From Nocardioides immobilis (GTDB lineage Bacteria; Actinomycetota; Actinomycetes; Propionibacteriales; Nocardioidaceae), in contig NZ_QXGH01000014.1 in the NCBI RefSeq assembly GCF_003515065.1, positions 62,001 through 126,000 on the forward strand: DNA of 64,000 nucleotides, written 5' to 3'. Both the position numbers and the translations under genes were made by a program. Each line of letters starts with the position of its first letter. The first letter of the stretch is position 1. Below are positions 1 to 8,974 of this stretch, one piece after another. The notes beneath the pieces were generated by a model. The model searched no databases, had not been told where the DNA came from, and saw only the letters and a list, made by a program, of their open reading frames with translations.

Positions 1-26
1 AAAGCTGCAGGGTTCTGCACCGCCGC

Positions 27-38
27 TACCCTCACCGG
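27..38 (+). promoter_or_regulatory. Probable leaderless -10 promoter of xth
   Basis: TACCCT at 27-32 fits the actinobacterial TANNNT -10 box. It lies 6 bases before the GTG start at 39, so transcription would begin at or next to the start codon. No Shine-Dalgarno sequence is visible. Confidence 0.5.
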
Positions 39-824
39 GTGCGGATCGCCACCTGGAACGTCAACTCGCTGCGCTCGCGGATCGACCGGGTCGAGGCGCT
101 GCTCGACCGGCACGAGATCGACGTACTTGCTCTCCAGGAGACCAAGGCGCGCGAGGACCAGCTGCCGCTGATGGGCCTCCAGGCCAGGGGGTACGACGTC
201 GCCGCCGCCGGCGTGAACCAGTGGAACGGCGTCGCCCTCATCAGCCGCGTCGGCCTCGACGACGTCGAGGTCGGCTTCCCCGACATGCCCGGCTGGGGCG
301 ACCCGATCGCGCCAGAGGCGCGCGCCATCGGGGCGACCTGCGGCGGTGTGCGGGTCTGGAGCCTCTACATCCCCAACGGCCGCAAGCCAGACGACCCCCA
401 CTACCTCTACAAGCTCGACTGGCTGGCCCGGCTCCGGGAGGCGGCGCGGCCCTGGCAGGACGTGCCGACCGCGCTCGTCGGCGACTGGAACATCTGCCCG
501 ACCGACGACGACGTCTTCGACGTCGCGCAGTTCAAGAACTCCACGCACGTGACCCCCGCCGAGCGCGCCGCCTTCCAGGCGTTCCTCGACGACGGCTGGG
601 CGGAGGTGACCCGCGCCCACGCGCCCGGCTACACCTACTGGGACTACTACCGCCAGCGGTTCGAGCGCGACCGCGGGCTGAAGATCGACTTCGTGCTCGG
701 CTCCCCGGGCTTCGCCGCGCGGGTGACCGGGGCGTTCATCGACCGCGAGGAACGCGCCGGGCAGGGCGCCTCCGACCACGCCCCGGTCGTGGTCGACCTC
801 GACCCGGACTCCGAAGCAACCTGA
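39..824 (+). CDS. xth: Exodeoxyribonuclease III (AP endonuclease family)
   Basis: A 261-residue protein of the exonuclease/endonuclease/phosphatase fold, the full length for the ExoIII family. It cuts DNA at abasic sites and removes 3' blocking groups in base excision repair in the cytoplasm. The family landmarks are in order: WNVNSLRSR at the N-terminus, the metal-binding glutamate in LALQETK, the YIPNG turn, GDWN in the middle, and the C-terminal SDHAPVVVD that holds the catalytic histidine. The GTG start follows directly on a TANNNT -10 box, and no other start keeps the N-terminal WN motif. The gene stands alone; the next gene begins 60 bases downstream. Confidence 0.93.
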   Translation: MRIATWNVNSLRSRIDRVEALLDRHEIDVLALQETKAREDQLPLMGLQARGYDVAAAGVNQWNGVALISRVGLDDVEVGFPDMPGWGDPIAPEARAIGATCGGVRVWSLYIPNGRKPDDPHYLYKLDWLARLREAARPWQDVPTALVGDWNICPTDDDVFDVAQFKNSTHVTPAERAAFQAFLDDGWAEVTRAHAPGYTYWDYYRQRFERDRGLKIDFVLGSPGFAARVTGAFIDREERAGQGASDHAPVVVDLDPDSEAT

Positions 825-884
825 GCCGCGCTCGCGCGTCCTAGGTTGCAGGGGGCACCAATCCGGCGACCAGCGGAGGCGGAC

Positions 885-1544
885 ATGCACAGGCGACGAA
901 CCACCAGGGCCGTCGGGACGGCCGTTGCCGTCCTCGGGGCCTTCCTGTCGATGCTCAGCCCGGCGTCGGCTGCCGCGAGGCCGGTCGTCGACACCGACTT
1001 CCCCACGATCGACGAGGTCGCGGCCATCTACCCCTTCTACGCGGGCGGCTGGCGCCAGTTCGTGGACGACCCGGAGCTCATCCTGATCACCCGCGACTGT
1101 CTGGGCAACCGGGCGGGGCCGACGGCGCCGTACGGCGGCCGCGGGCTCTACTGGGGCACCGACGCCAACCCGTCGCCCCTCGACGACGGCGATCCCGAGC
1201 CGACGGTGGAGGTCTACCGCTTCAACAGCCGGGCCCGCGCCCACCGGGTGCTCGACAGGGTCCGGGACAACGTCGCCCGGTGCTACGGACGCTCTGCCGC
1301 GGGTCAGCTGGTCCGCCGGCGCCACGCCATCACGGTGCCCGACCTCGGTTCGGAGCCGCCGCTCGCGTGGCGGACCCGCCTGCGGAACCGGCCGGACCGG
1401 GAGGAGGTGCCGGACTACCGCGGCATCGACATCTGGATGCGGCGCGGGCGGTTCCTGATCCTGGTCAACGTCTTCCAGATCACCGCGCCGACGAAGGCCC
1501 CCGTGGTCACCCTGGCTCAGCGCGCGCTGGACGCGATCGGTTGA
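885..1544 (+). CDS. Secreted protein of unknown function
   Basis: 219 residues. The ATG at 885 is chosen because GGAGGCGG lies just upstream and the next residues form a Sec signal peptide: basic MHRRRTTR, a hydrophobic Ala/Leu/Val stretch to about residue 27, then a probable cleavage after SPASA. The mature part has no domain I recognise. It contains many aromatic and charged residues and two cysteines (in TRDCLG and VARCYG) that could form one disulfide. A TAGGTT box at 842-847 could be its -10, giving a short leader. It is probably exported across the cytoplasmic membrane. It converges on nagB with a gap of only 10 bases and no clear terminator. Confidence 0.7.
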   Translation: MHRRRTTRAVGTAVAVLGAFLSMLSPASAAARPVVDTDFPTIDEVAAIYPFYAGGWRQFVDDPELILITRDCLGNRAGPTAPYGGRGLYWGTDANPSPLDDGDPEPTVEVYRFNSRARAHRVLDRVRDNVARCYGRSAAGQLVRRRHAITVPDLGSEPPLAWRTRLRNRPDREEVPDYRGIDIWMRRGRFLILVNVFQITAPTKAPVVTLAQRALDAIG

Positions 1545-1554
1545 CCGCGCCTCG

Positions 1555-2340
1555 TCAGATGCCCTGCCAGGTGGGCTTGGCGTCGTAGACCTCGCGGTAG
1601 TGCCGGAGCCGGCCCAGCCCGGACGCGGCCGGCGGGTCGACCAGCACGGACACGTGCGGGTGCAGCTGCAGGACCGAGGCCGGGCAGGAGGCGGACACGG
1701 GTCCTTCGACGGCCGCTGCCAGCGCTTCGGCCTTGCCGGCGCCGGTCGCGAGGAGCAGCAGGTGGCGGGCCCGGAGGATGGTGCCGAGGCCCTGCGTCAG
1801 CACGTGCCGCGGCACGTCGTCGACCGACCCGAAGAACCGCGCGTTGTCCCGCCTGGTCCGGTCCGTGAGCGTCTTGATCCGGGTCAGTGACCCCAGCGAC
1901 GAGCCGGGCTCGTTGAAGGCGAGATGACCGTCGGAGCCTATGCCGAGGAGCTGGAGGTCGACTCCCCCGGCCGCGCGCAGCTCGGCCTCGTAGCGCTCGC
2001 CTGCGGACGGGAGGTCCGCCTCCGCCGGGTCCGGTCCGTGCACGCGCTCGGCCGCGATCCCGAGCGGGTCGGTGAGCTCGCGGGCGATGGTGGCGCGGTA
2101 GCTCTCGGGGTGGCCAGGAGGCAGGCCGACGTACTCGTCGAGCGTGAAGCACCGCACGTCGTCGTACGACGGGCCCCCGCCGGCCCGGTGCCGCCGGATC
2201 AGCTCCTGGTACGTCGCCAGCGGGGTCGACCCGGTCGCGAGACCGAGCACCGTGCCGGGCTGCGCACGGACCGCGGCCTCGATCGTGTCCGCGGCGAGCG
2301 CGGCGACCTCGTCGGCGGAGTCGAGCGGGACGACCTCCAT
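1555..2340 (-). CDS. nagB: Glucosamine-6-phosphate deaminase
   Basis: 261 residues, normal for NagB. It converts glucosamine-6-phosphate to fructose-6-phosphate and ammonia, the last step in feeding amino sugars into glycolysis. Landmarks are LGLATGSTP (phosphate loop) near residue 35, FTLDEYVGL with the catalytic aspartate, and GIGSDGHLAFNEPGSS with the catalytic Asp/His and substrate-binding residues. The ATG at 2340 shares its A with the nagA stop (TGATG), so the two are translationally coupled. It is the last gene of the amino-sugar operon. The reading frame stays open far upstream of this ATG, but that extension only overlaps nagA in another frame and is not coding. Confidence 0.95.
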   Translation of the reverse strand: MEVVPLDSADEVAALAADTIEAAVRAQPGTVLGLATGSTPLATYQELIRRHRAGGGPSYDDVRCFTLDEYVGLPPGHPESYRATIARELTDPLGIAAERVHGPDPAEADLPSAGERYEAELRAAGGVDLQLLGIGSDGHLAFNEPGSSLGSLTRIKTLTDRTRRDNARFFGSVDDVPRHVLTQGLGTILRARHLLLLATGAGKAEALAAAVEGPVSASCPASVLQLHPHVSVLVDPPAASGLGRLRHYREVYDAKPTWQGI

Positions 2341-3461
2341 CAGTCCGTCCCTCCGTGCACGAGCCGCCCGCCCACGATCGTGGCGACGACCCTCAGCTCC
2401 GGGTCGACCAGCGTCAGGTCGCCGCGGGCGCCCGGCGAGAGCCGCCCGCGCTCTCCGTCTCCGACCACGCGGGCCGCGGTCGCGGTGCAGGTCGTGACGG
2501 CCTCGGCCAGCGTGCAGCCCGTGGCCGAGCGCAGCGTCCGCAGGCACTCGGGCAGCGAGGCCGCCGAGCCGGCGAGGGTGCCGTCGGCGAGCCGGACCGT
2601 GCCGCCGCGAGCGACGACGTGCTGCTCGCCGAGTCGCCTCGGGCCATCGGGCAAGCCCAACGCGGCGGTGCAGTCGGTGACTGCGAGCAGCCGGTCCCGC
2701 CCCAGCGCCTGCCACAGCGCGGCCAGGGTCACCGGATCGAGATGATGGCCGTCGGCGATGACGCCCGAGACCAGACGTGGATCCGCGAGGGCAGCGCCGA
2801 CCGGTCCCGGCTCCCGGGCGCGCAACGGCGGCATCGCGTTGCCGAGATGGGTGACCACCCGGGCACCTCGCGCCACCGCGGCCGCGACCTCGCCGGCGGA
2901 CGCCTCCGTGTGTCCGACCGCGACCACCACCCCGCGCTCGACCAGGGTCGCGATCACGTCGAGGACCCCGGGCAGCTCCGGGGCGACCGTCACCATCACC
3001 ACCCCGGCCTCGCGCGACCAGCCTGCGACCAGCTCTGCCGACGGCATCGCGAGCCATCGCTCCGGATGAGCACCCTTGCGTCCTGCGGCGATCATCGGAC
3101 CCTCGAAGTGCCAGCCCAGCGGCGTTGCGCCGGACCACCCGGTCGGCGGGCCTCCGCCGAACGCGGCGAGCGCCCGGTCGCGGATCTCGGGTGCGGAGCT
3201 GATCACGGTCGGGAGGAACGCGGTCACGCCGTACGCCGGCAGCACCGCCGCCGCCTCCCAGAGCCGCTCGGGTTCCAGGGTGAGGTCGATCCCGGCGACG
3301 CCGTTGACCTGGAGGTCGATGAGGCCGGGCAGAACCGTCAGGCCGTGGGCGTCGTACGTCGGTCCGTCGGCGCGCCCGGAGACGATCCGTCCTCCCGACA
3401 TCCCGACGTCGTACGGCGCCCCGCCGGCGTCGCGCCCGCCGCGTACGAGGAGGCTGCTCAC
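2340..3461 (-). CDS. nagA: N-acetylglucosamine-6-phosphate deacetylase
   Basis: 373 residues of the amidohydrolase superfamily. It removes acetate from GlcNAc-6-phosphate to give glucosamine-6-phosphate. The metal and catalytic motifs are visible: LPGLIDLQVNG, the metal-binding glutamate in HFEGP, histidines in AVGHTEA and VTHLGNAM, and the catalytic aspartate in AVTDCTAALG. The GTG start at 3461 overlaps the stop of the upstream kinase by four bases (GTGA) and begins exactly at the first conserved beta strand, so longer in-frame starts were rejected. The short spacing to nagB places it as the second-last step of the operon's pathway. Confidence 0.95.
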   Translation of the reverse strand: MSSLLVRGGRDAGGAPYDVGMSGGRIVSGRADGPTYDAHGLTVLPGLIDLQVNGVAGIDLTLEPERLWEAAAVLPAYGVTAFLPTVISSAPEIRDRALAAFGGGPPTGWSGATPLGWHFEGPMIAAGRKGAHPERWLAMPSAELVAGWSREAGVVMVTVAPELPGVLDVIATLVERGVVVAVGHTEASAGEVAAAVARGARVVTHLGNAMPPLRAREPGPVGAALADPRLVSGVIADGHHLDPVTLAALWQALGRDRLLAVTDCTAALGLPDGPRRLGEQHVVARGGTVRLADGTLAGSAASLPECLRTLRSATGCTLAEAVTTCTATAARVVGDGERGRLSPGARGDLTLVDPELRVVATIVGGRLVHGGTD

Positions 3462-4369
3462 GACGGGACACCCGCCAGCAGTGCGGCCCCGAGAGCCGCG
3501 ACCGGCACGTCGCCCGGGACCAGCAGCACCCGGCCCGGCAGGTCCAGCGAGCGCAGGAACGGCGACGTGGCCGCCTGCTCGGCGAGCGCGTGGGCGACTG
3601 CCACGCGCAACCGCTCGCCGACCTGGGCGACACCGCCACCGAGCACGACGTACTCCGGGTCGACCGTGAGGCAGACCAGCCGGATGGCGTCCGCGACGCG
3701 CGCGGCGAAGGTGTCCCGGACAGCGACCGCACGCGGATCGCCGGCCGCGGCGGCGTCGAACAGCGCCTGCGCCGGAGCGATCCCCGCGACGGGCCACGCT
3801 TCCGCGACCGCCGATCCCGATGCCGCCGTCTCCAGGCACCCGACCTGGCCGCACTGGCACGGGTGGCCGCGCGGATCGACCGGGACGTGTCCGATCTCGC
3901 CGGCCGCGCTCCGGAACCCCCGCCGCAGCCGTCCGTCCAGGATGGACGCGGCCGCGAGGCCGGTGCCGAGGCTGAGGTAGACGAGGTCGTCGTGGCCGGT
4001 CACCTGCGCCGCACCGAGCGCGGCGGCGTTCACGTCGTTGTCGACGACGACCCGGGCACCGGTCCGTTCGGCGAGCCGCTCGGCGATCGGGAACCAGTCG
4101 TCGACGCCGAGGTTGACCGCGTGCTTGACGTTGCCGCCGGCAGCGTCGACCAGGCCGGGTACGCCGACGCCCACGACGCCGTCGAGCACGTCACCCACGC
4201 GGGCCCGCAACTGAGCCACGAGCTCGGCCGCCGCGGAGACGACCGCGTCGCCACCGGTCGGCGTGGTCGCGAGCACGTCGGCGAGCACCGTGCCGTCGGA
4301 CGTCGCCGCCACGCCGTGCATCTTGGTGGCACCGATGTCGATGCCGACCCGTGCCTTTGCTGCGCTCAC
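3458..4369 (-). CDS. nagK: ROK-family sugar kinase, probable N-acetylglucosamine kinase
   Basis: 303 residues. The ROK signature is complete: an N-terminal phosphate loop GIDIGATK, NDVNAAALG, a second phosphate loop SLGTGLAA, GEIGHVPVD, and the zinc-binding cysteine cluster CQCGQVGCLE. There is no DNA-binding domain, so it is a kinase, not a repressor. Its place between the hexosaminidase and NagA argues for phosphorylation of GlcNAc at C6 with ATP. Sugar specificity is inferred from the neighbours; a glucokinase activity cannot be excluded from the sequence. The GTG start overlaps the upstream stop as GTGA, and the downstream nagA start overlaps in the same way. Confidence 0.85.
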   Translation of the reverse strand: MSAAKARVGIDIGATKMHGVAATSDGTVLADVLATTPTGGDAVVSAAAELVAQLRARVGDVLDGVVGVGVPGLVDAAGGNVKHAVNLGVDDWFPIAERLAERTGARVVVDNDVNAAALGAAQVTGHDDLVYLSLGTGLAAASILDGRLRRGFRSAAGEIGHVPVDPRGHPCQCGQVGCLETAASGSAVAEAWPVAGIAPAQALFDAAAAGDPRAVAVRDTFAARVADAIRLVCLTVDPEYVVLGGGVAQVGERLRVAVAHALAEQAATSPFLRSLDLPGRVLLVPGDVPVAALGAALLAGVPS

Positions 4370-5766
4370 CGTCGCAGACCCGCCTTCTGCATGATCTCCT
4401 CGACCGCGGCGACCGCCGGCTGCGAGCTGCCCCGGGTGCAGATGCGCGCGTGGCCGCTGTCCGGCCAGCCCGTGCGCGGGCCGGGCCAGCCCCATTCGAC
4501 GACCAGGGCGGGACCGCGGAGCGCCGCGAGCATCGCGCCGACCTCCGGGTGGCGATGTGCATCGCGGACCTGCACCACGAGCGGTCCGGCCGGCAACGCC
4601 GCACCCGGAGGTACGACGAGATCCGGGCGGGCCCCCCACGGCACCTCACCCACGGCGATGTTGGCAGGGGTGCTGATGCTCAGCACCTGGGCGCCGGTCA
4701 GCTCCGGCAGCTCACCTTCGACCACCAGCGACCGCAGAGCAGCCTCGCTCATGACCGCGCAGACGTCTTCCCCGGACGGCGTGCCCGTCGACGGGCGGCG
4801 GATCCGACCGACCCGCGCAGCTGCCTCCGCGAGTCGCTCCTCCGTCAGTCGTCCGGACCGGACCGCGTCCACGACGACCGACTGGACCTCGCGGACCAGT
4901 GACTCGTCCTTGTCCGGCCCCACGCAGAGCAGGTCGACGCCGGCGGCCAGGGCGAGCACGGATGCCTCGGGAATGCCCCGCCCCGCGGACGCCCCCGCCA
5001 TGTCGAGCGCGTCACTGACGATCGCGCCGTCGAACCCCAGATCCTGCCGCAGGACCGAGAGGATCGGCCGGCTGAAGGTCGCCGGCAGCTGCGGATCGAT
5101 CGCCGGGACGGAGATGTGGGAGGTCATCACCGCAGCGACGCCGGCATCGATCGCGGCCGCGAACGGCGGGATGTCGCGAGCCCGGATCTCGGGCACCGGT
5201 GTGTCGAGGACCGGCAGCGTGAGGTGACTGTCCTGCTCGGTCGCGCCGTGGCCCGGGAAGTGCTTGACGCACGCTGCGACCCCGCCGGACTGCAGCCCGC
5301 CGACCCAGGCCGCGACGTGGCGGCCCACGAGTCCCGGGTCCGATCCGAAGCTGCGGGTCCCGATCACCGGGTTGTCGGGGTTGCTGTTGACGTCGGCGAC
5401 AGGACCCAGGTCGAGGTCGACACCGGCGGCGACCAGGTCCGCCGCAACCGAGCGCCCCGCCGCGGCTGTCAGCGCAAGGTCGTCGACGGCACCCAGCTGA
5501 GCCGCCCCCAGGACCGGGCTCCCGGTGCGCGCGTGCAGTCGGGTGACATCGCCACCTTCCTCGTCGACCGCCACCAGGGCATCGGCCCGCGCACGCCGTA
5601 CGGCGTTCGTCAGCGCGCGGGCGTCGGCGATGCTGCCGGTGAGGTTGGAGCCGAACAGGCAGACCCCGCCCAGCCCCTCCTCGAGGAGCCGCGCCCATCC
5701 CGCTGCCAGGTCGGGTCCACGGAACGACGGCATCAGCACGCGCAGCGCGAGCGAGTCGAGGCTCAT
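4366..5766 (-). CDS. nagZ: Glycoside hydrolase family 3 beta-N-acetylhexosaminidase (NagZ-like)
   Basis: 466 residues with no signal peptide, so it acts in the cytoplasm on imported chito-oligosaccharide or muropeptide sugars. The NagZ-type motif KHFPGHG followed by DSH carries the Asp-His catalytic dyad. The nucleophile is the aspartate in IVSDALDM, and VDEEGGDV binds substrate. It is longer than the E. coli enzyme by a C-terminal domain of about 130 residues, as in actinobacterial two-domain GH3 enzymes, some of which act as phosphorylases. The ATG at 5766 overlaps the upstream permease stop (ATGA). Its position between a sugar ABC transporter and nagK suggests it makes free GlcNAc, or GlcNAc-1-phosphate if it is a phosphorylase. 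Confidence 0.87.
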   Translation of the reverse strand: MSLDSLALRVLMPSFRGPDLAAGWARLLEEGLGGVCLFGSNLTGSIADARALTNAVRRARADALVAVDEEGGDVTRLHARTGSPVLGAAQLGAVDDLALTAAAGRSVAADLVAAGVDLDLGPVADVNSNPDNPVIGTRSFGSDPGLVGRHVAAWVGGLQSGGVAACVKHFPGHGATEQDSHLTLPVLDTPVPEIRARDIPPFAAAIDAGVAAVMTSHISVPAIDPQLPATFSRPILSVLRQDLGFDGAIVSDALDMAGASAGRGIPEASVLALAAGVDLLCVGPDKDESLVREVQSVVVDAVRSGRLTEERLAEAAARVGRIRRPSTGTPSGEDVCAVMSEAALRSLVVEGELPELTGAQVLSISTPANIAVGEVPWGARPDLVVPPGAALPAGPLVVQVRDAHRHPEVGAMLAALRGPALVVEWGWPGPRTGWPDSGHARICTRGSSQPAVAAVEEIMQKAGLRR

Positions 5767-6608
5767 CCCTTCACCGCGCCCGCGGTGAGACCCGAGACCA
5801 TCCGCCGCTGCACGATCAGGAAGAACACGATGACCGGGATGGTGATCAGCGTGGACGCGGCCATGATCGCTCCCCAGTCGACGCCGCGGCTCCGCGACTC
5901 GGAGAAGCCGACCAGCCAGACCGGCAGCGTCTCCTTGGCCGGTTCGGTCATCACCACGAGCGCGAGCGTGAACTCGTTCCACGCCTGGATGAACCCGAAC
6001 AGCCCGGTCGCGACCAGGCCCGGGGCGAGCAGGGGCAGGGTGACCGTGAAGAACGCCTGCACCCGCGAGCAGCCGTCCATCATCGCCGCCTCCTCGAGCT
6101 CGCGCGGCACGCCGTCGACGAACCCGCGCAGCGTCCAGACGGTGAACGGCAGCACGCTGGCGACGTAGACCAATGTCAGCCCGAAGACCGAGTTGAGCAG
6201 GCTGACGCCCTCGAGCATCTTGTACTGGCTGATGAACAGCCCCTCCGCCGGGATCATCTGGATCACGAGCAGAGTCAGGATGAAGGACCGCCGCCCCCGG
6301 AACCGGAACCGGCTGACCGCGACCGCGGCGAGGAACGCGAAGAGCAGCGCCACCCCGACCGTCATCAAGGTGACCGACAGGCTGGTGACCAACGCGTTCC
6401 GGAAGCCCTCCCCCTCGAGGATCCGGTCGTAGTTGGCCAGCGTGCCGTCGGTCGGCAGCCAGGCCTGCTCGTCGCTCTTGATCCGGTTGCGCGGCAGGAA
6501 CGACCGGCTGATCATCCAGTAGACCGGGAAGATGCTCACGACCAGGATCACCAGGCCGGCGGCGTTCGCGACGAGACGCGCGGGCGTCGGTGTACGGCGG
6601 GCGGACAT
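5763..6608 (-). CDS. Sugar ABC transporter permease (MalG/DasC type)
   Basis: 281 residues with six predicted membrane segments. The first follows a short basic N-terminus (about residues 13-33). The cytoplasmic EAA loop that docks the ATPase is clear near residue 185: EEAAMMDG followed nine residues later by LPLLAPG. This is the carbohydrate-uptake type 1 family (MalG, DasC, MsmG). With the partner permease, the binding protein and a UgpC/MsmX ATPase it would form a complete importer in the cytoplasmic membrane. The ATG shares one base with the upstream permease stop (TGATG). Confidence 0.92.
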   Translation of the reverse strand: MSARRTPTPARLVANAAGLVILVVSIFPVYWMISRSFLPRNRIKSDEQAWLPTDGTLANYDRILEGEGFRNALVTSLSVTLMTVGVALLFAFLAAVAVSRFRFRGRRSFILTLLVIQMIPAEGLFISQYKMLEGVSLLNSVFGLTLVYVASVLPFTVWTLRGFVDGVPRELEEAAMMDGCSRVQAFFTVTLPLLAPGLVATGLFGFIQAWNEFTLALVVMTEPAKETLPVWLVGFSESRSRGVDWGAIMAASTLITIPVIVFFLIVQRRMVSGLTAGAVKG

Positions 6609-7513
6609 CAGTCCTCCTCCTGACGAAGCATGACCCGGACGTACGGCGCCGTCAGGATGACGGTGAGCACGAGCATGAACATCGCGGCGGCCGCAGCAGT
6701 GCCGAAGTCGCCGCCCTTGATCCCCAGGGTGTAGATGTAGGTGCCGAGCAGGTTGGTGTCACGGGTGATGCCGCCGGCCTTCTGGAGCGTGTAGATCTGG
6801 GTGAAGACCCGCAGGTCCCAGATGATCTGCAGGAGCAGGACGACGAGCAGCACCGGCCGGACGGTCGGGAGCACGACGTGCACGAACCGCTGCCACGCCC
6901 CCGCACCGTCGATCTCGGCCGCCTCGACCACGTCGTCCGGGACCTGGGTGAGCGCCGCGTAGGTCGTGAACACCACGAACGGCACGCTCATCCAGACCAC
7001 GATCATCGTCGCGATGGTGAAGAACGACATCGGCTCGATCAGCCACGAGTGGCCGTCGTAGTCCCAGCCGAGACCGGTGAGCACCGCGTTGACCACTCCG
7101 TAGTCGGTGTCGAAGAGGAACTGCCACACGATCATCGCGGCGACCACCGGCGTCGCCCAGGTGAGCAGCAGCCCGCTCTGGACGGCGATCCGCACCCAAC
7201 GGCTCATCCGGGTCATCAGCAGGGCGATGCCGACCCCGATGCCCATCGTCAACGCCGCGTTGACGAAGCAGAACGCCACGGTCCGCCCGACGACTGTCCA
7301 GAGGTACGAGTCACCGACCAGCTCGCGGTAGTTGCCCAGCCCCACCCACTCCGGGGGTCGCCCGAACTGCTGGGCGAGGCCGAACTCCTGCAGCGAGAGG
7401 ACCACCTGCCGCCCGAGCGGGTAGCCGAGCGCGAGGGCGAGGAGCGCCGCGGCCGGCAGCACGAGGCCGATGGGCAGCGGCGTACGTCGTACGGCCGGTT
7501 GGCGTCGAGCCAT
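6608..7513 (-). CDS. Sugar ABC transporter permease (MalF/DasB type)
   Basis: 301 residues with six predicted membrane segments. The EAA loop is VVEAAEIDGAG followed by VVLPTVRP. Start choice: an ATG 42 bases further upstream is in frame, but ATG 7513 has GAAAGGAG eight bases in front and gives the usual short basic N-terminus MARRQP. It pairs with the downstream MalG-type permease. The 113-base gap from the binding-protein gene contains a large nested hairpin, which could make the permeases less expressed than the binding protein, as in many CUT1 operons. Confidence 0.92.
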   Translation of the reverse strand: MARRQPAVRRTPLPIGLVLPAAALLALALGYPLGRQVVLSLQEFGLAQQFGRPPEWVGLGNYRELVGDSYLWTVVGRTVAFCFVNAALTMGIGVGIALLMTRMSRWVRIAVQSGLLLTWATPVVAAMIVWQFLFDTDYGVVNAVLTGLGWDYDGHSWLIEPMSFFTIATMIVVWMSVPFVVFTTYAALTQVPDDVVEAAEIDGAGAWQRFVHVVLPTVRPVLLVVLLLQIIWDLRVFTQIYTLQKAGGITRDTNLLGTYIYTLGIKGGDFGTAAAAAMFMLVLTVILTAPYVRVMLRQEED

Positions 7514-7560
7514 TGCGCGAGTCTCCTTTCGTTCGGGTCGTGGTGTCGAGGGCACGCTGA

Positions 7561-7610
7561 CGCTCGCCGAGCCTGTCGAGGCGAGGCTGCCTCGCCAAGC
7601 TCGGCGAGCG
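7561..7610. repeat. Nested hairpin between binding-protein and permease genes
   Basis: A perfect 12-bp inverted repeat (CGCTCGCCGAGC at 7561-7572 and its complement at 7599-7610) encloses a second 8-bp perfect stem (7580-7587 with 7589-7596). Next to it, GAGCCTGTCGAG (7570) and GAGCCGGTCGAGACC (7610-7624) resemble a repeat seen again at 63176. It sits in the only non-coding gap of the transporter operon, so it could act as a partial terminator or an mRNA 3'-end stabiliser. Confidence 0.8.
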
Positions 7611-7626
7611 AGCCGGTCGAGACCAG

Positions 7627-8904
7627 CTAGTTCAGCTCTTCGGTGATCCGCTCGTCGGCGTCGGACGCGAGCTCCTCGACGTCCCCGCCCTGCGCGATCT
7701 GGCTGAAGAGGTCCTCGAGGATGCGCGTCCCCTCGACCGTCGCCCAGTTCGCTGCGGCCGGCGTCAGCTTGGCGTTCGACGCCGCCTCGATCGTCGCCTG
7801 GGCGAACTCGTCGTCGCCGAGCAACGACGCCAGCGACTCCCGGGCCGGGGTCAGGCCGGCATCGGCGAGGATGCCCTGGTACTCGTCACTGAGCATGAGC
7901 GCGACGATGTCGCGGGCCAGGTCCTGGTTGGGAGTCTGGGCGCTGACCGCGATGTCGGACCCACCGAGCAGAACCGGCGCGGGGCCGCCGTCCGATCCCG
8001 GCAGCGCGAAGACGCCGACCTTCTCGGCGAGGTCGGGGCAACCTGCCTCCGGGTCGGTGAGCATTCCGTAGACCCAGCCGGGACGGGACATCATGCCGAT
8101 CTTGCCGGCGCAGAACGGGGTGACCGGGTCGGCCTCGTTGGCGTCGGCCGGCGCGCCCGAGGCCTCCTCGTAGAGGGTCTGGAACGTCGTCAGGCCAGCG
8201 ATCGACTCCGGCGACGAGAGGGTCCCGGTCCAGCCCTCGCCGTCCGGGGCGGCGAAGTCACCGCCGGCGTCCCACAGGAACGCGGCGCCGTCACGCCAGT
8301 CCTGGCCCGGGAGCCAGTAGCCCGAGAAGTCCTCCTGGTCGCTGTCCTCCTTGAGCGCGACCGCTGCGGCGACGAAGTCGTCCATCGTGGTCGGCACCTC
8401 GAGCCCCGCCCGGTCGAAGAGGTCCTTGCGGTAGAAGACGTACGTCGAACCCGCGTAGTACGGCACGGCGTACGTCTTGCCGTCCCCCGTCGCCCCCTCG
8501 ACGAAGCCCTGCAGCAGGTCGTCCCCGCCGAGCTCGTCCAGGTCGCCGGTGAGGTCGCTGAACGCACCTGCGGTCGTGAAGGTCGGGGCCTGGGTGTTGC
8601 CGACCTCGACGACGTCGGGAGTCTGGTCCTCCGACGAGAGCGCGGTCGTCAGCCGCTCGACGAGGCCGTCCCACTCCTGCTCCTCGATGGTGAGCGTGGA
8701 GCCGGGGTGCTCCTTCTCGAACGTCTCCTTGAGCCAGTCCCGAGCCTCCTGGGGCGTGTCGGTGCCGTTGAGCCACACGACCATGTCCGCCTCCTCCGGT
8801 CCGCCGCTGGTGGCCGGCGAATCGTCGTCGGAGCCGCAAGCGCTGGTCACGCCCCACAGGGCGGTGACGGCCGCAATGGCCAGAATCTTCTTGATGCGCA
8901 CCAC
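7627..8904 (-). CDS. Sugar ABC transporter substrate-binding lipoprotein
   Basis: 425 residues, typical of CUT1 solute-binding proteins (MalE, DasA, NgcE relatives). A lipoprotein signal runs from basic MVRIKK through a hydrophobic stretch to Cys23 in VTSAC, so the mature protein is anchored to the outer face of the membrane. The body has the usual features of the family, such as FEKEHPG early on, YYAGSTYVFYRKDLFDRAGL in the hinge region (quoted in part), and GKIGMMSRPGW. GTG 8904 is followed at once by a second GTG; GAGGAAC lies upstream. Amino-sugar specificity is inferred from the operon. Confidence 0.92.
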   Translation of the reverse strand: MVRIKKILAIAAVTALWGVTSACGSDDDSPATSGGPEEADMVVWLNGTDTPQEARDWLKETFEKEHPGSTLTIEEQEWDGLVERLTTALSSEDQTPDVVEVGNTQAPTFTTAGAFSDLTGDLDELGGDDLLQGFVEGATGDGKTYAVPYYAGSTYVFYRKDLFDRAGLEVPTTMDDFVAAAVALKEDSDQEDFSGYWLPGQDWRDGAAFLWDAGGDFAAPDGEGWTGTLSSPESIAGLTTFQTLYEEASGAPADANEADPVTPFCAGKIGMMSRPGWVYGMLTDPEAGCPDLAEKVGVFALPGSDGGPAPVLLGGSDIAVSAQTPNQDLARDIVALMLSDEYQGILADAGLTPARESLASLLGDDEFAQATIEAASNAKLTPAAANWATVEGTRILEDLFSQIAQGGDVEELASDADERITEELN

Positions 8905-8974
8905 TAGTTCCTCTGCTTCCTTGCGTGGGACTTTCCTGTGATTCCGACCCCGTGCGGGTCGCGCTCTGCGGGGA

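Noticed and set aside
1545..1554. Terminator between the convergent secreted-protein and nagB genes
   Set aside because: The gap is 10 bases and has no stem or T tract.
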